Shown: positions 42,993-52,714, counted from the first letter of the stretch. The stretch: DNA of 64,000 bases from Azolla caroliniana (GCA_043228905.1 JBHGNT010000012.1:5084001-5148000), one strand, 5' to 3'. The notes: generated from the letters alone by a model not told the origin. Translations and numbers: made by a program.

Positions 42993-43064
42993 GGGCATTT
43001 TGGCTAGTGGTATAATTCTCACTTTGGGTGTGAGAGGTCTCGAGTTCGATTCTCGAAATGCCCC
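42993..43064 (+). tRNA. tRNA-Pro(UGG), altered D arm
   Basis: GGGCATTTTGGC introduces a T4 run inside the gene. The anticodon stem is CTCAC/GTGAG with full pairing. Confidence 0.65.
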
Positions 43065-43122
43065 TTGTAATCTTACCCGTTCAATTGTAAAAAAAATCTT
43101 CCTTGTGATAGGAAGGTAACAA

Positions 43123-43185
43123 GGGCATTTAGTCTAGTGGTATGATTCTCGCTTTGGGTGCGAGAGGTCTCGAGTTCGATTCTCG
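43123..43185 (+). pseudogene. tRNA-Pro(UGG) split by copia B
   Basis: The first 63 bases are here; the last nine (AAATGCCCC) are at 48,511-48,519 after the duplicated TCTCG. The two parts sum to 72 with perfect stems, so the gene was consensus before insertion. Confidence 0.92.
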
Positions 43186-43788
43186 TGATGGAAATTAATC
43201 GACACTTTCCAAACTTCACCTCTCGGCCACAACCGAGGAAACACACAAATCGTTGTTGCAGAAAATGGGAAATGCGAAAAATAGAATGGACACACGATTT
43301 AACGTGGAAAACCCTGTACGGGAAAAACCACGGGAGTACACGACTCCGAACCAAAACTATGCACAGAGAAGTATACAATGGCGAGCTGCAAGGCGACGAC
43401 CTTGAGCTCGTTGTCCTCGCCACAGGCGGCGGAAATACACAAAGGCGTCGACCTCTTCCTCTCTCGCGCTCTATCTCTCTCATGGCTGCTCTCTCTTCAC
43501 TCCTCTTGAGTGGAAAAACAGAAAAATGATCAGCAACATCAAAACTGTTTGCCCTAAGTCATATTTATACACATATGACTTTGGGGCTATTTACAACTAT
43601 AGCCTCAAGGGCCCTTGGCAAACATATTCGCAGATATGTCCCCGCATCCGGATCTCGCTCCGGGTACATTCGTCATTCGGCTCCGAAGCCGGGGTCTTCA
43701 TCATCCGGTTCCGAAACCGAAACCGGGCTTGTCGGCATTCATCTCCGATATCCGACCATCCCATCCGAAAGGGACCGTAATCCCAACA
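43186..43788 (-). repeat. 3' LTR of element B
   Basis: 603 bp, plus-strand TGATGG to CCCAACA, adjoining the minus-strand purine tract. Confidence 0.95.
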
Positions 43789-43798
43789 AACTCCCCCT

Positions 43799-46700
43799 TC
43801 ACTTCGGCATGGGATGTCTCTCCAATCCGATCCTCTTCCAGCATGCTTCCAGCTTGTCGGGTGTGAGCACCTTGGTCAGCATATCCGACCCGTTCTCGTC
43901 CGTGTGAACCTTCGTCAGCACGAACTCCTTGTCTTCTATCCTTTCCCGGATCCAGTGATATCTTCGCTGGATGTGCTTCGTCCGGGAGTGATAGGCCGCG
44001 TTCTTCGCAAGGTGGATTGCACTCTGACTATCGCAGTAGAGTCGGTACTCCTCCTGTCGGATACCGAGCTCTCTATTGAAGTCCTTCATCCATATTATTT
44101 CCTTGCCGGCTTCAACAGCCGCCATGTACTCCGCCTCCGTGGTTGACAACGCAACCGTCTTCTGCAGCCTCGACTGCCATGAAACAGCTCCCCCTGCATA
44201 CGTCATCACATACCCTGATGTGGACCGGCTGGTATCTGCATCAGCCGACATATCCGAATCGGTGAAGCCGTCGAGTTCGGGCTTACCGGAGCCGAATCGG
44301 AGGCACACGTTTGCCGTGCCCTTCAGGTATCGGAGTATCCACTTGGCCGCGTTCCAATGCTCTTTGCCGGGATTGCTCATGTACCAGCTCACCACTCCGA
44401 CTGCATATACTATGTCCGGTCTCGTACACACCATGGCGTACATCAAGCTCCCGACGGCTGAGGCATACGGCACTTTCATCATATCCTCCTTTTCAGCCTT
44501 TGTCTTGGGACTTTGCTTGTTGGACAGCTTGCAGTTTGCCGGGAGGGTCGATCCGACCGGCCTTGCTTCCGACATGTTGAACCGTTTAAGCACCTTTGTC
44601 ACGTACTTCTCCTGTGACAGCCACAACTGCTTCTTGCTCCGGTCCCGGATGATGTGCATCCCTAGTATTTGTCTCGCCGGACCCAAGTCCTTCATTGAGA
44701 AGGTTCGGTTAAGAGCCTTCTTCAGCATCCGTATCTTGACCTGGTCCCGTCCGACGATCAACATGTCGTCCACGTACAGGAGGAGTATTAGAAAGTCTCC
44801 TCCTTCGAACTTCTTCACAAACACGCAGTGGTCGGACTGCGTTTTGAGGTACCCTTCGTCGGTCATGAAGGAGTCGAACTTCCGGTACCATTGCCGGGGA
44901 GCCTGCTTCAGTCCGTAGAGGCTCTTCTTCAACCGGCATACCAGGTGCTCCTTCCCTTTCTTCTCGAATCCTTCCGGTTGCTACATGTAGATCTCTTCTT
45001 CGAGGTCACCGTGAAGGAATGCCGTCTTCACGTCCATCTGTTCTACCTCGAGGTCCATGCTTGCCGCTATGCTCAGCACCGTCCGGATGGAGGTCATCTT
45101 CACTACCGGGGCAAATATCTCGTCGAAGTCGACGCCCTTCTTCTGCTGAAACCCCTTCACCACGATCCTGGCTTTGTATCTCGGGGGGTTTCCGGCATCT
45201 CCCGGTTTCAGCTTGAACACCCACTTGTTTCGAAGTGCCCGCTTTCCTTTCGGCAACTTCACAAGTTCATATGTGTGGTTCTCATGCAGGGAATCCATCT
45301 CGTCCTGCATGGCACTCAACCACCTGCGGCTCTGGGTGTCATGCTTTGCTTCTTCAAAGCTCTCCGGCTCCCCCTCGTCGGTTAGCAGCACGTGCTCTGG
45401 TTCCGGAAATCTCCGGGGGGCCCTTCTCACTCTTAGAGGATATCTCCGTTCCGGAGCTTCGGTAACCGGTTCTTCCGATTCTTCTTCATCCGAATCCATT
45501 TCGGGATCGGGGCCGGTTCCGGTATCATTTTCATCTTCTTCGGCCGGTTCTGTTTCTTCACTGTCTTCGGCCGGATCCTCGAGTGCTAACCGGTCCCTTG
45601 CCGGTCGGGACTGCTCCTCGTAGAGTTGATCCTCACCGGTCGACTTGGAGCTCTTCATCTTCTTCTCCGACTCCCAGTCGGCGAGTGTCTTGTTCTCCAT
45701 GAAGATGATATCTCGACTCCTGAATATCTTCTTGTCGACCGGGTCCCATACTCGGTAGCCGAACTCGTCGTCGCCGTAACCGAGGAATATGCATGGCCGG
45801 GTCTTTGGATCTAGCTTTCCTCTCCGGTCCTTTGCCACATGCACGTATGCGAGACACCCGAACACCTTCAGATGCCGGTAAGATACTTCCCTACCGGTCC
45901 ACACTCTCTGCGGCGTGTCTCCGTCCAAAGGTACTGAGGGTGATCGGTTTATCACATATGTCGCCGTCGACATTGCCTCAGCCCAAAACCCCTTGGGTAA
46001 TTTCGCATGCGCCAGCATACTCCGGACCCTCTCCATTATGGTCCGGTTCATCCTCTCGGCCAGCCCGTTCAGTTCCGGCGTCTTCGGCACAGTAAACTCG
46101 AGCCGGATTCCCTTCGAGCGACAGTACTCCTGGAACTGTCCCCGGTATTCCCCTCCGTTATCCGCTCGTATCGCTTTGAGCTTCTTGCCGGATTCTCTTT
46201 CCACTCTCGCGTGGAGTTCTTTGAAGACGCACAACACTTGGTCCTTTGTCTTCAACGGTGCCGTCCACAGCTTCCGGCTGTGATCATCAATGAATGTTAC
46301 GAAGTACTGGGCTCCGCCATGTGACTTCGTTTCTACCTGACACACATCAGTGTGTACCAACTCCAATGGTACACTACGTCTCGTCGGTGGCCTTGAGTGG
46401 AAGGAGGCTCGGTTCTGCTTACCGGCTAGGCAATCGGTGCACTTCTCCAGGTGCACGTGCTTCACTGGAATAAGGTTGTCTTCTGCAAGCCTCTTCATCC
46501 CCTTCTCACTCATGTGGCACAGTCTTTTGTGCCACAACTCACCGGCAGTGTCGGCTGCCACATTCAGCTCTTCCGGACATAACCGGGCATTCATCAGGTA
46601 CAGTGTGTTGTCTTTCCGGGCCCGAGCCACTATCAGGCTCCCCTTGCTGAACTTCATTACGCCGTTCCGGATGCTACCTGTGTAGCCTTCATCGTCTAGC

Positions 46701-47872
46701 CTCCCGGCCGAAATCAGGTTCAATCGAACCTCCGGAACGTGTCGGACATCCTTCAGCAGCATTTTGCATCCGGTCGGGGTTGTCAACCACACGTCTCCTA
46801 TGCCGGCAATCCGGCACGTACCTTCATTTCCCATCCGAACACAGCCATGTTCACCGGCTGTGTAGGATGAGAAGTATCTTCTCTCCGGGGTCAGGTGGAA
46901 CGATGCTCCGGAATCGACCACCCAGGTCGTCTCATCGCCGGCAATGTTTAGTTCACCTTCTTCGGTGATGACCATGATTTCTTCCTCACTTGCTGCGAGT
47001 GCCGTCGTTCCTTTCCGATCCTGCCCTCGCCGATCCGGACCTCTCCGGTCCGTGGCTCCCCGGTGTGCACCGTTTCTCTCCGGTGACTTCTTCGAATCGG
47101 TGTCGTCGGCTCCGTTGTCCTTTCGGTAATGCCGACAATTCTTTTGGAAGTGCCCCGGCTTCCCACAGTGGAAGCACGTGGGTCTTCCTCTTGACTGCGA
47201 CCGGGTCCCCGACTTCTCCCGTCTTTGCGGACTCCGGTTCCATTGTCTTCCCCGTTCCGATTCGGTAAGCAGCGCCTTCGAGTCGGAGGCCGGTTCTTTA
47301 TCTCTCCGACGCGCTTCTTCGTTCAAAATACTTGTCTTTACCGTTTGTAGGGACAAGTTATCTTCCGTGCAGGAGGTGCTGAGAGTCACCACCAAGTTCT
47401 CCCAGTTTTCCGGCAATGTACACATCAGAATGATGGCTTGCATTGCATCCTCCAGCGGGAACTTGATCGCCGCAAGCTGGTTCACGAATCCCATGAACGT
47501 GCTTACGTGTTCCACCATACTCTCGCCGTCCCGGTACTTGAGGTTCACTATCTTCCTCATCAGGGAGGTCCGGTTCAACGCATTCTTCCTCTCGTAGAGG
47601 CCCGACAGCTTCCGCCACATCTCATATGCGTTGATGTCGTTCGCCACATGTTGTAGAACGCTCACGTCTACGTATTGCCGAATGGTTGCAACGGCTTTCC
47701 GGTTCAGAAGCCTCCATTCCGACTCAAGTACTCCCTTCGGTATTTCCGACCTGTCAATCGGTTCGTACAGGTCCCGAACAATTAGAAGATCCTCCATCTT
47801 GATCTTCCAGTCGGCGTAATTCTGCGCATTCAGCACCATCATCCCCGGCTGCCCGCTGCCGCCGCCTTCCAT
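43799..47872 (-). pseudogene. copia B gag-pol polyprotein with one nonsense codon
   Basis: The ATG at 47872 (MEGGGSGQPGMM) opens a reading collinear with A: knuckle CFHCGKPGHFQKNC, protease WVVDSGASFHLT, GAG-pre-integrase, integrase RADNGGEYRG and PELNGLAERMNR, RT and RNase H. The only break seen is a TAG after EEIYM near 44,981, where A has a CAG. Downstream, the RT part with LLLYVDDMLIVG and RNase H continue open in the same frame to 43,799. The nonsense codon lies between the first RT motifs and the catalytic YVDD, so it should block a full Pol. Confidence 0.92.
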
Positions 47873-47887
47873 TTTTTGCAGCAGCCC

Positions 47888-47899
47888 GCTCTGATACCA
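47888..47899 (-). other. primer-binding site of element B
   Basis: Minus-strand TGGTATCAGAGC, three bases from the LTR. Confidence 0.9.
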
Positions 47900-47902
47900 A
47901 AT

Positions 47903-48505
47903 TGATGGAAATTAATCGACACTTTCCAAACTTCACCTCTCGGCCACAACCGAGGAAACACACGAATCGTTGTTGCAGAAAATGGGAAATGCGAAAAATA
48001 GAATGGACACACGATTTAACGTGGAAAACCCTGTACGGGAAAAACCATGGGAGTACACGACTCCGAACCAAAACTATGCACAGAGAAGTATACAATGGTG
48101 AGCTGCAAGGCGACGACCTTGAGCTCGTTGTCCTCGCCACAGGCAGCGGAAATACACAGAGGCGTCGACCTCTTCCTCTCTCGCGCTCTATCTCTCTCAC
48201 GGCTGCTCTCTCTTCACTCCTCTTGAGTGGAAAAACAGAAAAATGATCAGCAACATCAAAACTGTTTGCCCTAAGTCATATTTATACACATATGACTTTG
48301 GGGCTATTTACAACTATAGCCTCAAGGGCCCTTGGCAAACATATTCGCAGATATGTCCCCGCATCCGGATCTCGCTCCGGGTACATTCGTCATCCGGCTC
48401 CGAAGCCGGGGTCTTCATCATCCGGTTCCGAAACCGAAACCGGGCTTGTCAGCATTCATCTCCGATATCCGACCATCCCATCCGAAAGGGACCGTAATCC
48501 CAACA
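47903..48505 (-). repeat. 5' LTR of element B
   Basis: 603 bp partner of 43,186-43,788, followed on the right by TSD TCTCG. Confidence 0.95.
48279..48286 (-). promoter_or_regulatory. LTR TATA box of element B
   Basis: Minus-strand TATAAATA at the position equivalent to the box in A. Confidence 0.55.
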
Positions 48506-48580
48506 TCTCGAAATGCCCCTTGTATTAGTTTTTGAGGGGTATCCCTTACCCCTTCAATCCTCCAAATCGCTTCCTTGTAA

Positions 48581-48650
48581 GGGCATGTGGTCTGTGGTAT
48601 GATTCTCGCTTCGGGCACAATAGGTCTCGAGTTCGATTCTCGAAATGCCC
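48581..48650 (+). pseudogene. tRNA-Pro(CGG), weakened
   Basis: D loop one base short (TCTGTGG); anticodon stem CTCGC/GCACA mispairs. Joined to AT-rich foreign sequence at its 3' end. Confidence 0.65.
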
Positions 48651-48960
48651 TCCTACATATTATGAAATTAAGGAAATTGATCCTTTTGATGTAATTGATG
48701 AATTTCGTGGAATTGGTCGAATTCAAATAAGTCCAGAAATATCAAAAAAATTTGGAATGGATATATTTTCAAGAATTGGTGATATTGAAGATATTCCTAA
48801 TATTGAAGATATTCCTGATGTTGCAGGTATAAAGTCTTTGCTTTTGACCTTTCAAGAAGGCTTGAATATTCATGGATTATTATACGATAATCTTTAATGC
48901 GACTCTGATTGTAGAAAGAATTGAATGCTGGAATTTCGAAAATCCGTTGGTAAAATTCCT
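48651..48960 (+). other. AT-rich insert with unrecognised open reading
   Basis: About 310 bp of AT-rich DNA between two tRNA units. Frame 1 is open from the tRNA through to a TAA at 48,897: about 80 residues rich in Ile, Asp, Glu and Phe, with an internal repeat DIEDIPNIEDIPD. Base and codon use differ sharply from the surrounding array. No start codon marks its beginning, so it looks like an exon-like or captured coding fragment. I do not recognise the family. Confidence 0.45.
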
Positions 48961-48980
48961 CCAAAATCTCTTCCTTGTAA

Positions 48981-49051
48981 GGGCATCTGGTCTGTGGTAT
49001 GATTCACGCTTCGGGCACAAGAGGTCTCGAGTTCGATTCTCGAAATGCCCC
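48981..49051 (+). tRNA. tRNA-Pro(CGG), D loop short
   Basis: T arm perfect; the anticodon stem is changed on both strands (CACGC/GCACA) with imperfect pairing. Confidence 0.6.
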
Positions 49052-49080
49052 TTGTTCAATCCTCCAAAATCTCTTCCTTG

Positions 49081-49151
49081 TGGCATTTGGTTTGTGGTAT
49101 GATTCTCGCTTTGAGTGCGAGATGTCTCAAGTTCGATTCTCGAGATGCCCC
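49081..49151 (+). tRNA. tRNA-Pro body with Ser anticodon UGA
   Basis: Loop TTTGAGT; anticodon stem intact; first base T; short D loop. Confidence 0.55.
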
Positions 49152-49180
49152 TTGTTCAATCCTCCAACATTTCTTCCTTG

Positions 49181-49251
49181 TGGCATTTGGTCTAGTGGTA
49201 TGATTCTTGTTTCCGGTGCGAGAAGTCGCGACTTCGATTTATCGAAATGCC
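49181..49251 (+). pseudogene. tRNA-Pro-like (CCG), joined to gypsy fragment
   Basis: Anticodon loop TTCCGGT and a degenerate T arm. Its last bases GCC merge into gypsy coding sequence. Confidence 0.6.
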
Positions 49252-49587
49252 TATCGTCTCGCTCTTCCCGATGGTGTTGGAATCCATCCAGTCTTTCATG
49301 TAAGTCGTCTAAAAGAACTTCTAGGTTCTGGCGACAATACAGTTACAACTGAAACTCTGGTTACTTCTGAAGATTTATCTTCTAAACCACATGTACCAGA
49401 AAGAATTCTCGATGTTAAAACAAAAAAATTACGTACTAAGGAAATCCGAGAATTTAAAATAAAATGGATGGATAAATCAATCAAAGATGCCACATGGGAA
49501 CGCGAAACGACTCTAACAACTAACTTTCCTAACTTTCCATTGCAAGAGTGCAATGTTTTAAAGAGGGGGAGTATGTTACGGGCATGA
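49249..49587 (+). pseudogene. chromovirus pol C-terminus with chromodomain
   Basis: Encodes the last part of integrase and a chromodomain ([33 protein letters not shown]), nearly identical to the end of the protein at 59,044-63,477. An open frame continues upstream into tRNA-array sequence only by chance. Confidence 0.85.
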
Positions 49588-50041
49588 CCATATAATATCC
49601 CGTGGTGAGAATTGTCGTAGTATTCTATACACGTGGATAAGTGTGAGGGTTAAACAAAGAGTCTAAAGAAGGGGAGGATTACTTTTAATCCTCGGGATTG
49701 AGACAACCCATGAGGCCAAGTGTGAACATGGCTGGGGGCCTTGAGAATTACTATAAATAAGAGGCCTAGCTACCCTCATTTCATCATGCATTGACTACGT
49801 CGAGACTCTGTCCGTGAGTGGAACGACTCTTGTAGCAAGCGCGCTATCATCCAGGTACGACTCGACGCCAAGGCGGTGGTATGGGACGCCGATCGAGGCT
49901 CGAGTCCGTCTCGATCCCTTCGCTCGGGGGTGGTCGGGTGGATCGGCACCCTTCTTTCTCTCTTTTCTCTCTATTCTTTCTAGATCTATCATTGATATAT
50001 CCTTATTTTATGCTTACTTTAGTACCTAATCTCTAATAGCA
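49249..50041 (+). mobile_element. 5'-truncated chromovirus copy, plus orientation
   Basis: Pol C-terminus, purine tract AAGAGGGGGAG and a 468-bp LTR (49,574-50,041, TGTTACGGGC to AATAGCA). It is the same family as the element at 58,597-64,000 but inverted. The 5' part is missing, with a tRNA unit directly at the junction. Confidence 0.85.
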
Positions 50042-50876
50042 AGGTTGTTAGGTACGGTATGGATACCATACGTATTTAACATATTAATACCCGTATAGTA
50101 CCTCCCAATTTAAAAATACGTTAAATACGTTTTCTTAATATGTTAAATACTTATAAAATACGTATTTTACGTATAGTACGTATAGTACGTTAAATACTTC
50201 TAGAATTTGAAAAATTACTTACCTTTCTAAAAAATATCTATAATATTGTAAAAAACATCTATGTTTACACAATTTTGTGATGTACAATATAGTTCTACAT
50301 CCTAAAATGCATATAAGACATTTGAACATTTCACATCCTAAAATACTTGTAGCAATATGGATGTTGACATTCCCTTATCCTATAAATCAGTGTAAGTGTG
50401 TATCACAATGTTCTACTTAAAATTGTAATTATTTACAATTATGCCTTCATAGATTGAGTAATCGTCTACGATTATCACACTCATGATAGGTATCTCATTT
50501 CTTCATTTTCTTCTTCTTCTTCTTCTTCTATCGACTGCAATTATCACACTCACGACAGGTTTATGTCTTCTTTTCTCTCTTCTTCTACTTCTTCTTCATC
50601 TTCTTCATCATCGTCTCTTCTATTCTTCTTTCTTCCTTCCTTTGGCTTCTTTTTCACTAAAATCTTTTTTTTCTTTTGCTTTTTGTTAGGGTTTTACTTA
50701 CATTTTCTTTATAAATACGTATTATACCTATTTTTTTATAAATACGTTAAATACCGTATTGGACAAATGTACATGATATTTGACTAAACAACATTGAGGT
50801 ATAGTACATACTATACAAATGATGAGGTACTATACGTATTTAAACATTAAATACGGGTACGTAAACAACCATGGAC
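50042..50876. mobile_element. possible non-autonomous TIR element, AT-rich
   Basis: The left end starts AGGTTGTTAGGTACGG. The reverse complement of the right end reads GGTTGTTTACGTACCCG, and both are followed by related CGTATTTAA and CGTATAGTACCTC blocks, giving imperfect inverted ends of about 60 bp. The interior is very AT-rich, repeats TACGTTAAATAC, and has (TTC)n tracts. No transposase and no clear target duplication. Superfamily unassigned. Confidence 0.45.
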
Positions 50877-50911
50877 CATTGTTCAATCGTCCAAAACCTC
50901 TTCCCTCATAA

Positions 50912-50983
50912 GGGAATTTGGTCTAGTGGTATGATTCTCGCTTTGGGTGCGAGAGGTCTTGAGTTTGACTCTCGAAATACCCC
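50912..50983 (+). pseudogene. tRNA-Pro(UGG), weakened
   Basis: Acceptor GGGAATT and T loop TTTGACT altered; anticodon arm perfect. Confidence 0.65.
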
Positions 50984-51016
50984 TTGTTTAATCCTCTAAA
51001 AAGTCTTCCCTTGAAA

Positions 51017-51088
51017 GGGTATTTGGTCTAATGGTATGATTCTTGCTTCGGGTGCGAGAGATCTCGAGTTCGATTCTCGAAATGCCCC
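51017..51088 (+). tRNA. tRNA-Pro(CGG)
   Basis: Acceptor starts GGGTATT; anticodon stem CTTGC/GCGAG with one wobble; T arm perfect. Confidence 0.7.
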
Positions 51089-51118
51089 TTGTTCAATCCT
51101 CCAAAACTTTCTTCCTTG

Positions 51119-51190
51119 TGGCATTTGGTCTAGTGGTATGATTCTCACTTTGGGTGCGAGAGGTCTCGAGTTCTATTTTCGAAATGCCCC
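51119..51190 (+). pseudogene. tRNA-Pro(UGG), altered T loop
   Basis: T loop TTCTATT; first base T; anticodon stem CTCAC/GCGAG mismatched. Confidence 0.6.
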
Positions 51191-51220
51191 TTGTTCAATC
51201 CTCCAAAGCTTTCTTCCTTG

Positions 51221-51332
51221 TGGCTAGACCGAGGTCTCGAGTTCTATTTTCGAAATGCCCCTTGTTCAACCCTCCAAAGCTTTCTTCCTTGTGACTAGAC
51301 CGAGGTCTCGAGTTCTATTTTCGAAATGCCCC
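51221..51332 (+). pseudogene. two tandem tRNA-Pro 3' fragments
   Basis: GACTAGACCGAGGTCTCGAG-type remnants at 51,221-51,261 and 51,292-51,332 repeat with a 71-bp period. Each keeps only the variable region, T arm and acceptor 3' strand. Confidence 0.7.
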
Positions 51333-51362
51333 TTGTTCAACCCTCCAAAATTTTCTTCCTTG

Positions 51363-51435
51363 TGGCATTTGGTCTAGTTGTATGATTCTCGCTTCGGGTG
51401 TGAGAGGTCTCGAGTTTGATTTTCGAAATTGCCCT
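51363..51435 (+). pseudogene. tRNA-Pro(CGG), acceptor insertion
   Basis: An extra T in AATTGCCC and a T-loop change. Confidence 0.6.
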
Positions 51436-51478
51436 AGTAATAGTACCCCTTCAATCCTCCAAAGGGTTATTTCCTGAA

Positions 51479-51585
51479 ATAGTGCTTGGTCTACTGGTAT
51501 GATTCTCGTTCCGGGTGCGAGAGGTCTCATGTTCGATTCTCCGTTCGGGTAAGAAAGGTCTTGAGTTCAATTCTCGAAATTCCCC
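51479..51585 (+). pseudogene. chimeric tRNA-Pro unit
   Basis: A first unit up to GTTCGATTCT runs straight into the anticodon loop of a second (TTCGGGTAAGAAAGGTC), producing a double 3' half. Confidence 0.65.
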
Positions 51586-51646
51586 GTGTAATAGTTCTTT
51601 AGGGGTAATCTTACCCCTTCAATCCTCCAAAATTTCTTCCTTGTAG

Positions 51647-51717
51647 GGGCATTTGGTCTGCGGTATGATTCTCGCTTTGGGTGCGAGAGGTCTCGAGTTC
51701 GATTCTCGAAATGCCCC
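51647..51717 (+). tRNA. tRNA-Pro(UGG), D loop one base short
   Basis: All four stems perfect; the D loop reads TCTGCGG. Confidence 0.7.
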
Positions 51718-51746
51718 TTGTTCAATCTTCCAAAATGTCTTCCTTG

Positions 51747-51818
51747 TGGCATTTGGTCTAGTGGTATGATTCTTGTTTCGGGTGCGAGAGGTCTCAAGTA
51801 CGATTCTCGAAATGCCTC
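51747..51818 (+). pseudogene. tRNA-Pro(CGG), weakened
   Basis: Anticodon stem CTTGT/GCGAG, T arm TCAAGTACGATTC and acceptor end AATGCCT. Confidence 0.6.
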
Positions 51819-51885
51819 TAGTAATAATACCCCTTAAATCCTCCAAATATTCGAACACTCCTTCTTAGGGAGGCGTTCCTTGAAA

Positions 51886-51956
51886 AAGCATTTGGTCTAG
51901 TGGTATGAATCTCGCTTTTGGTGTGAGAGGTATCGAGTTCGATTCTCGAAATGCCC
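51886..51956 (+). pseudogene. tRNA-Pro-like with Gln anticodon UUG
   Basis: Loop TTTTGGT, which also introduces a T4 run. Acceptor starts AAGCATT. Confidence 0.6.
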
Positions 51957-52016
51957 TTGTAATAGTACCCCTTCAAACCTCCAAATATTCTCCCTTGTGA
52001 AGAGTATTCTTTGTAA

Positions 52017-52088
52017 GGGCGTTTGGTCTAATGGTATGATTCTCGCTTTGAGTGCAAGATGTCTCGAGTTCGATTCTTGAAATTCCCC
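52017..52088 (+). pseudogene. tRNA-Pro-like with Ser anticodon UGA
   Basis: Loop TTTGAGT; anticodon stem CTCGC/GCAAG mismatched; acceptor end AATTCCC mispairs. Confidence 0.6.
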
Positions 52089-52132
52089 TTCTAATGGTAC
52101 CCCTTTAATCCTCTAAATATTCTTCCTTGAAA

Positions 52133-52204
52133 GGGCGTTTGGTCTAGTGGTATGATTCTCGCTTCGGGTGTGAGAGGTCTCGAGTCCGATTCTCAAAATG
52201 CCCC
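52133..52204 (+). tRNA. tRNA-Pro(CGG)
   Basis: Acceptor GGGCGTT pairs through a G-U. The T loop is TCCGATT, with one T-stem mismatch. Confidence 0.65.
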
Positions 52205-52266
52205 TTGTAATAGTACCCCTTCAATCCTCCAAATATTTTTCCTTATGAGGGGTATATTTCTTGAAA

Positions 52267-52338
52267 GGGCGTTTGGTCTAGTGGTATGATTCTCACTTTG
52301 GGTGTGAGAGGTCTATAGTTCGATTCTCGAAATGCCCC
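52267..52338 (+). tRNA. tRNA-Pro(UGG), compensated anticodon stem
   Basis: Stem CTCAC/GTGAG is changed on both strands and stays fully paired. The T stem start TATAG is altered. Confidence 0.65.
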
Positions 52339-52382
52339 TTGTAATAGTACCCCTTCAATCCTCCAAATATTTCTTTGTGAAA

Positions 52383-52454
52383 GGACGTTTGGTCTAGTGG
52401 TATGATTCTCGCTTCGGGTGTGAGAGGTCTCGAGTTCGATTCTCGAAATGCCCC
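52383..52454 (+). tRNA. tRNA-Pro(CGG)
   Basis: T arm and anticodon arm intact (one wobble); acceptor GGACGTT has one mismatch. Confidence 0.7.
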
Positions 52455-52514
52455 TTGTAATAGTACCCCTTCAATCCTCCAAATATTTTTCCTTGTAGGG
52501 TATATTCCTTGAAA

Positions 52515-52586
52515 GGGCGTTTGGTCTAGTGGTATGATTCTCGCTTCGAGTGTGAGAGGTCTCGAGTTCGATTCTCGAAATGCCCC
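52515..52586 (+). tRNA. tRNA-Pro body with Ser anticodon CGA
   Basis: Loop TTCGAGT in an otherwise well-preserved molecule with perfect T arm. Confidence 0.6.
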
Positions 52587-52648
52587 TTATAATAGTTTGT
52601 GAGGGGTATCCCTTACACCTTCAATCCTCGAAAATCTCTTCCTTGTAA

Positions 52649-52697
52649 GGGCATCTGCTCTGTGGTATGTTTCTCTCTTCGGGCGCGGGAGGTCTCA
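52649..52697 (+). pseudogene. tRNA-Pro 5' fragment (CGG)
   Basis: Breaks off after the variable region and repeats into the next unit's leader. The same truncated unit recurs at 52,948. Confidence 0.65.
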
Positions 52698-52714
52698 ACA
52701 TCTCTTCCTTGTAA

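Larger units (their letters stand above)
39850..43185 (+). repeat. tRNA-Pro tandem array, block 2
   Basis: Twenty-two units plus several deletion remnants, at roughly 120-150 bp period. The conserved spacer reads TTGTAATAGTACCCCTTCAA, then TTGTAAAAAAA, a CTTCCTTGTGAAGGGAAG hairpin, and GACAAGGGGTACCTCTTGTAA. Most units have UGG and position 9 A (GGGCATTTAG), unlike blocks 1 and 3. Confidence 0.93.
43186..48505 (-). mobile_element. Ty1/copia element B, inserted in a tRNA-Pro gene
   Basis: 5,320 bp with TSD TCTCG (43181-43185, 48506-48510). LTRs of 603 bp each (43,186-43,788 and 47,903-48,505) differ at about eight positions by eye. The coding region is very close to A; the LTRs are related but begin TGATGGAAATTAATCG. 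Confidence 0.95.

Noticed and set aside
39844-43022. Minus-strand ORFs across the tRNA array with recurring peptides such as [18 protein letters not shown]
   Set aside because: They are reverse-strand readings of the tRNA repeat itself. The periodicity and peptides follow the tRNA unit, not a protein family.
39850-43185. Regularly spaced repeats resembling a CRISPR array
   Set aside because: The repeated unit is a 72-nt foldable tRNA, spacers are also conserved, and the context is eukaryotic.
50483-50787. Leu/Ser-rich plus-strand ORFs as membrane proteins
   Set aside because: They come from (TTC)n and T-rich low-complexity DNA inside the AT-rich element; there is no independent coding signal.
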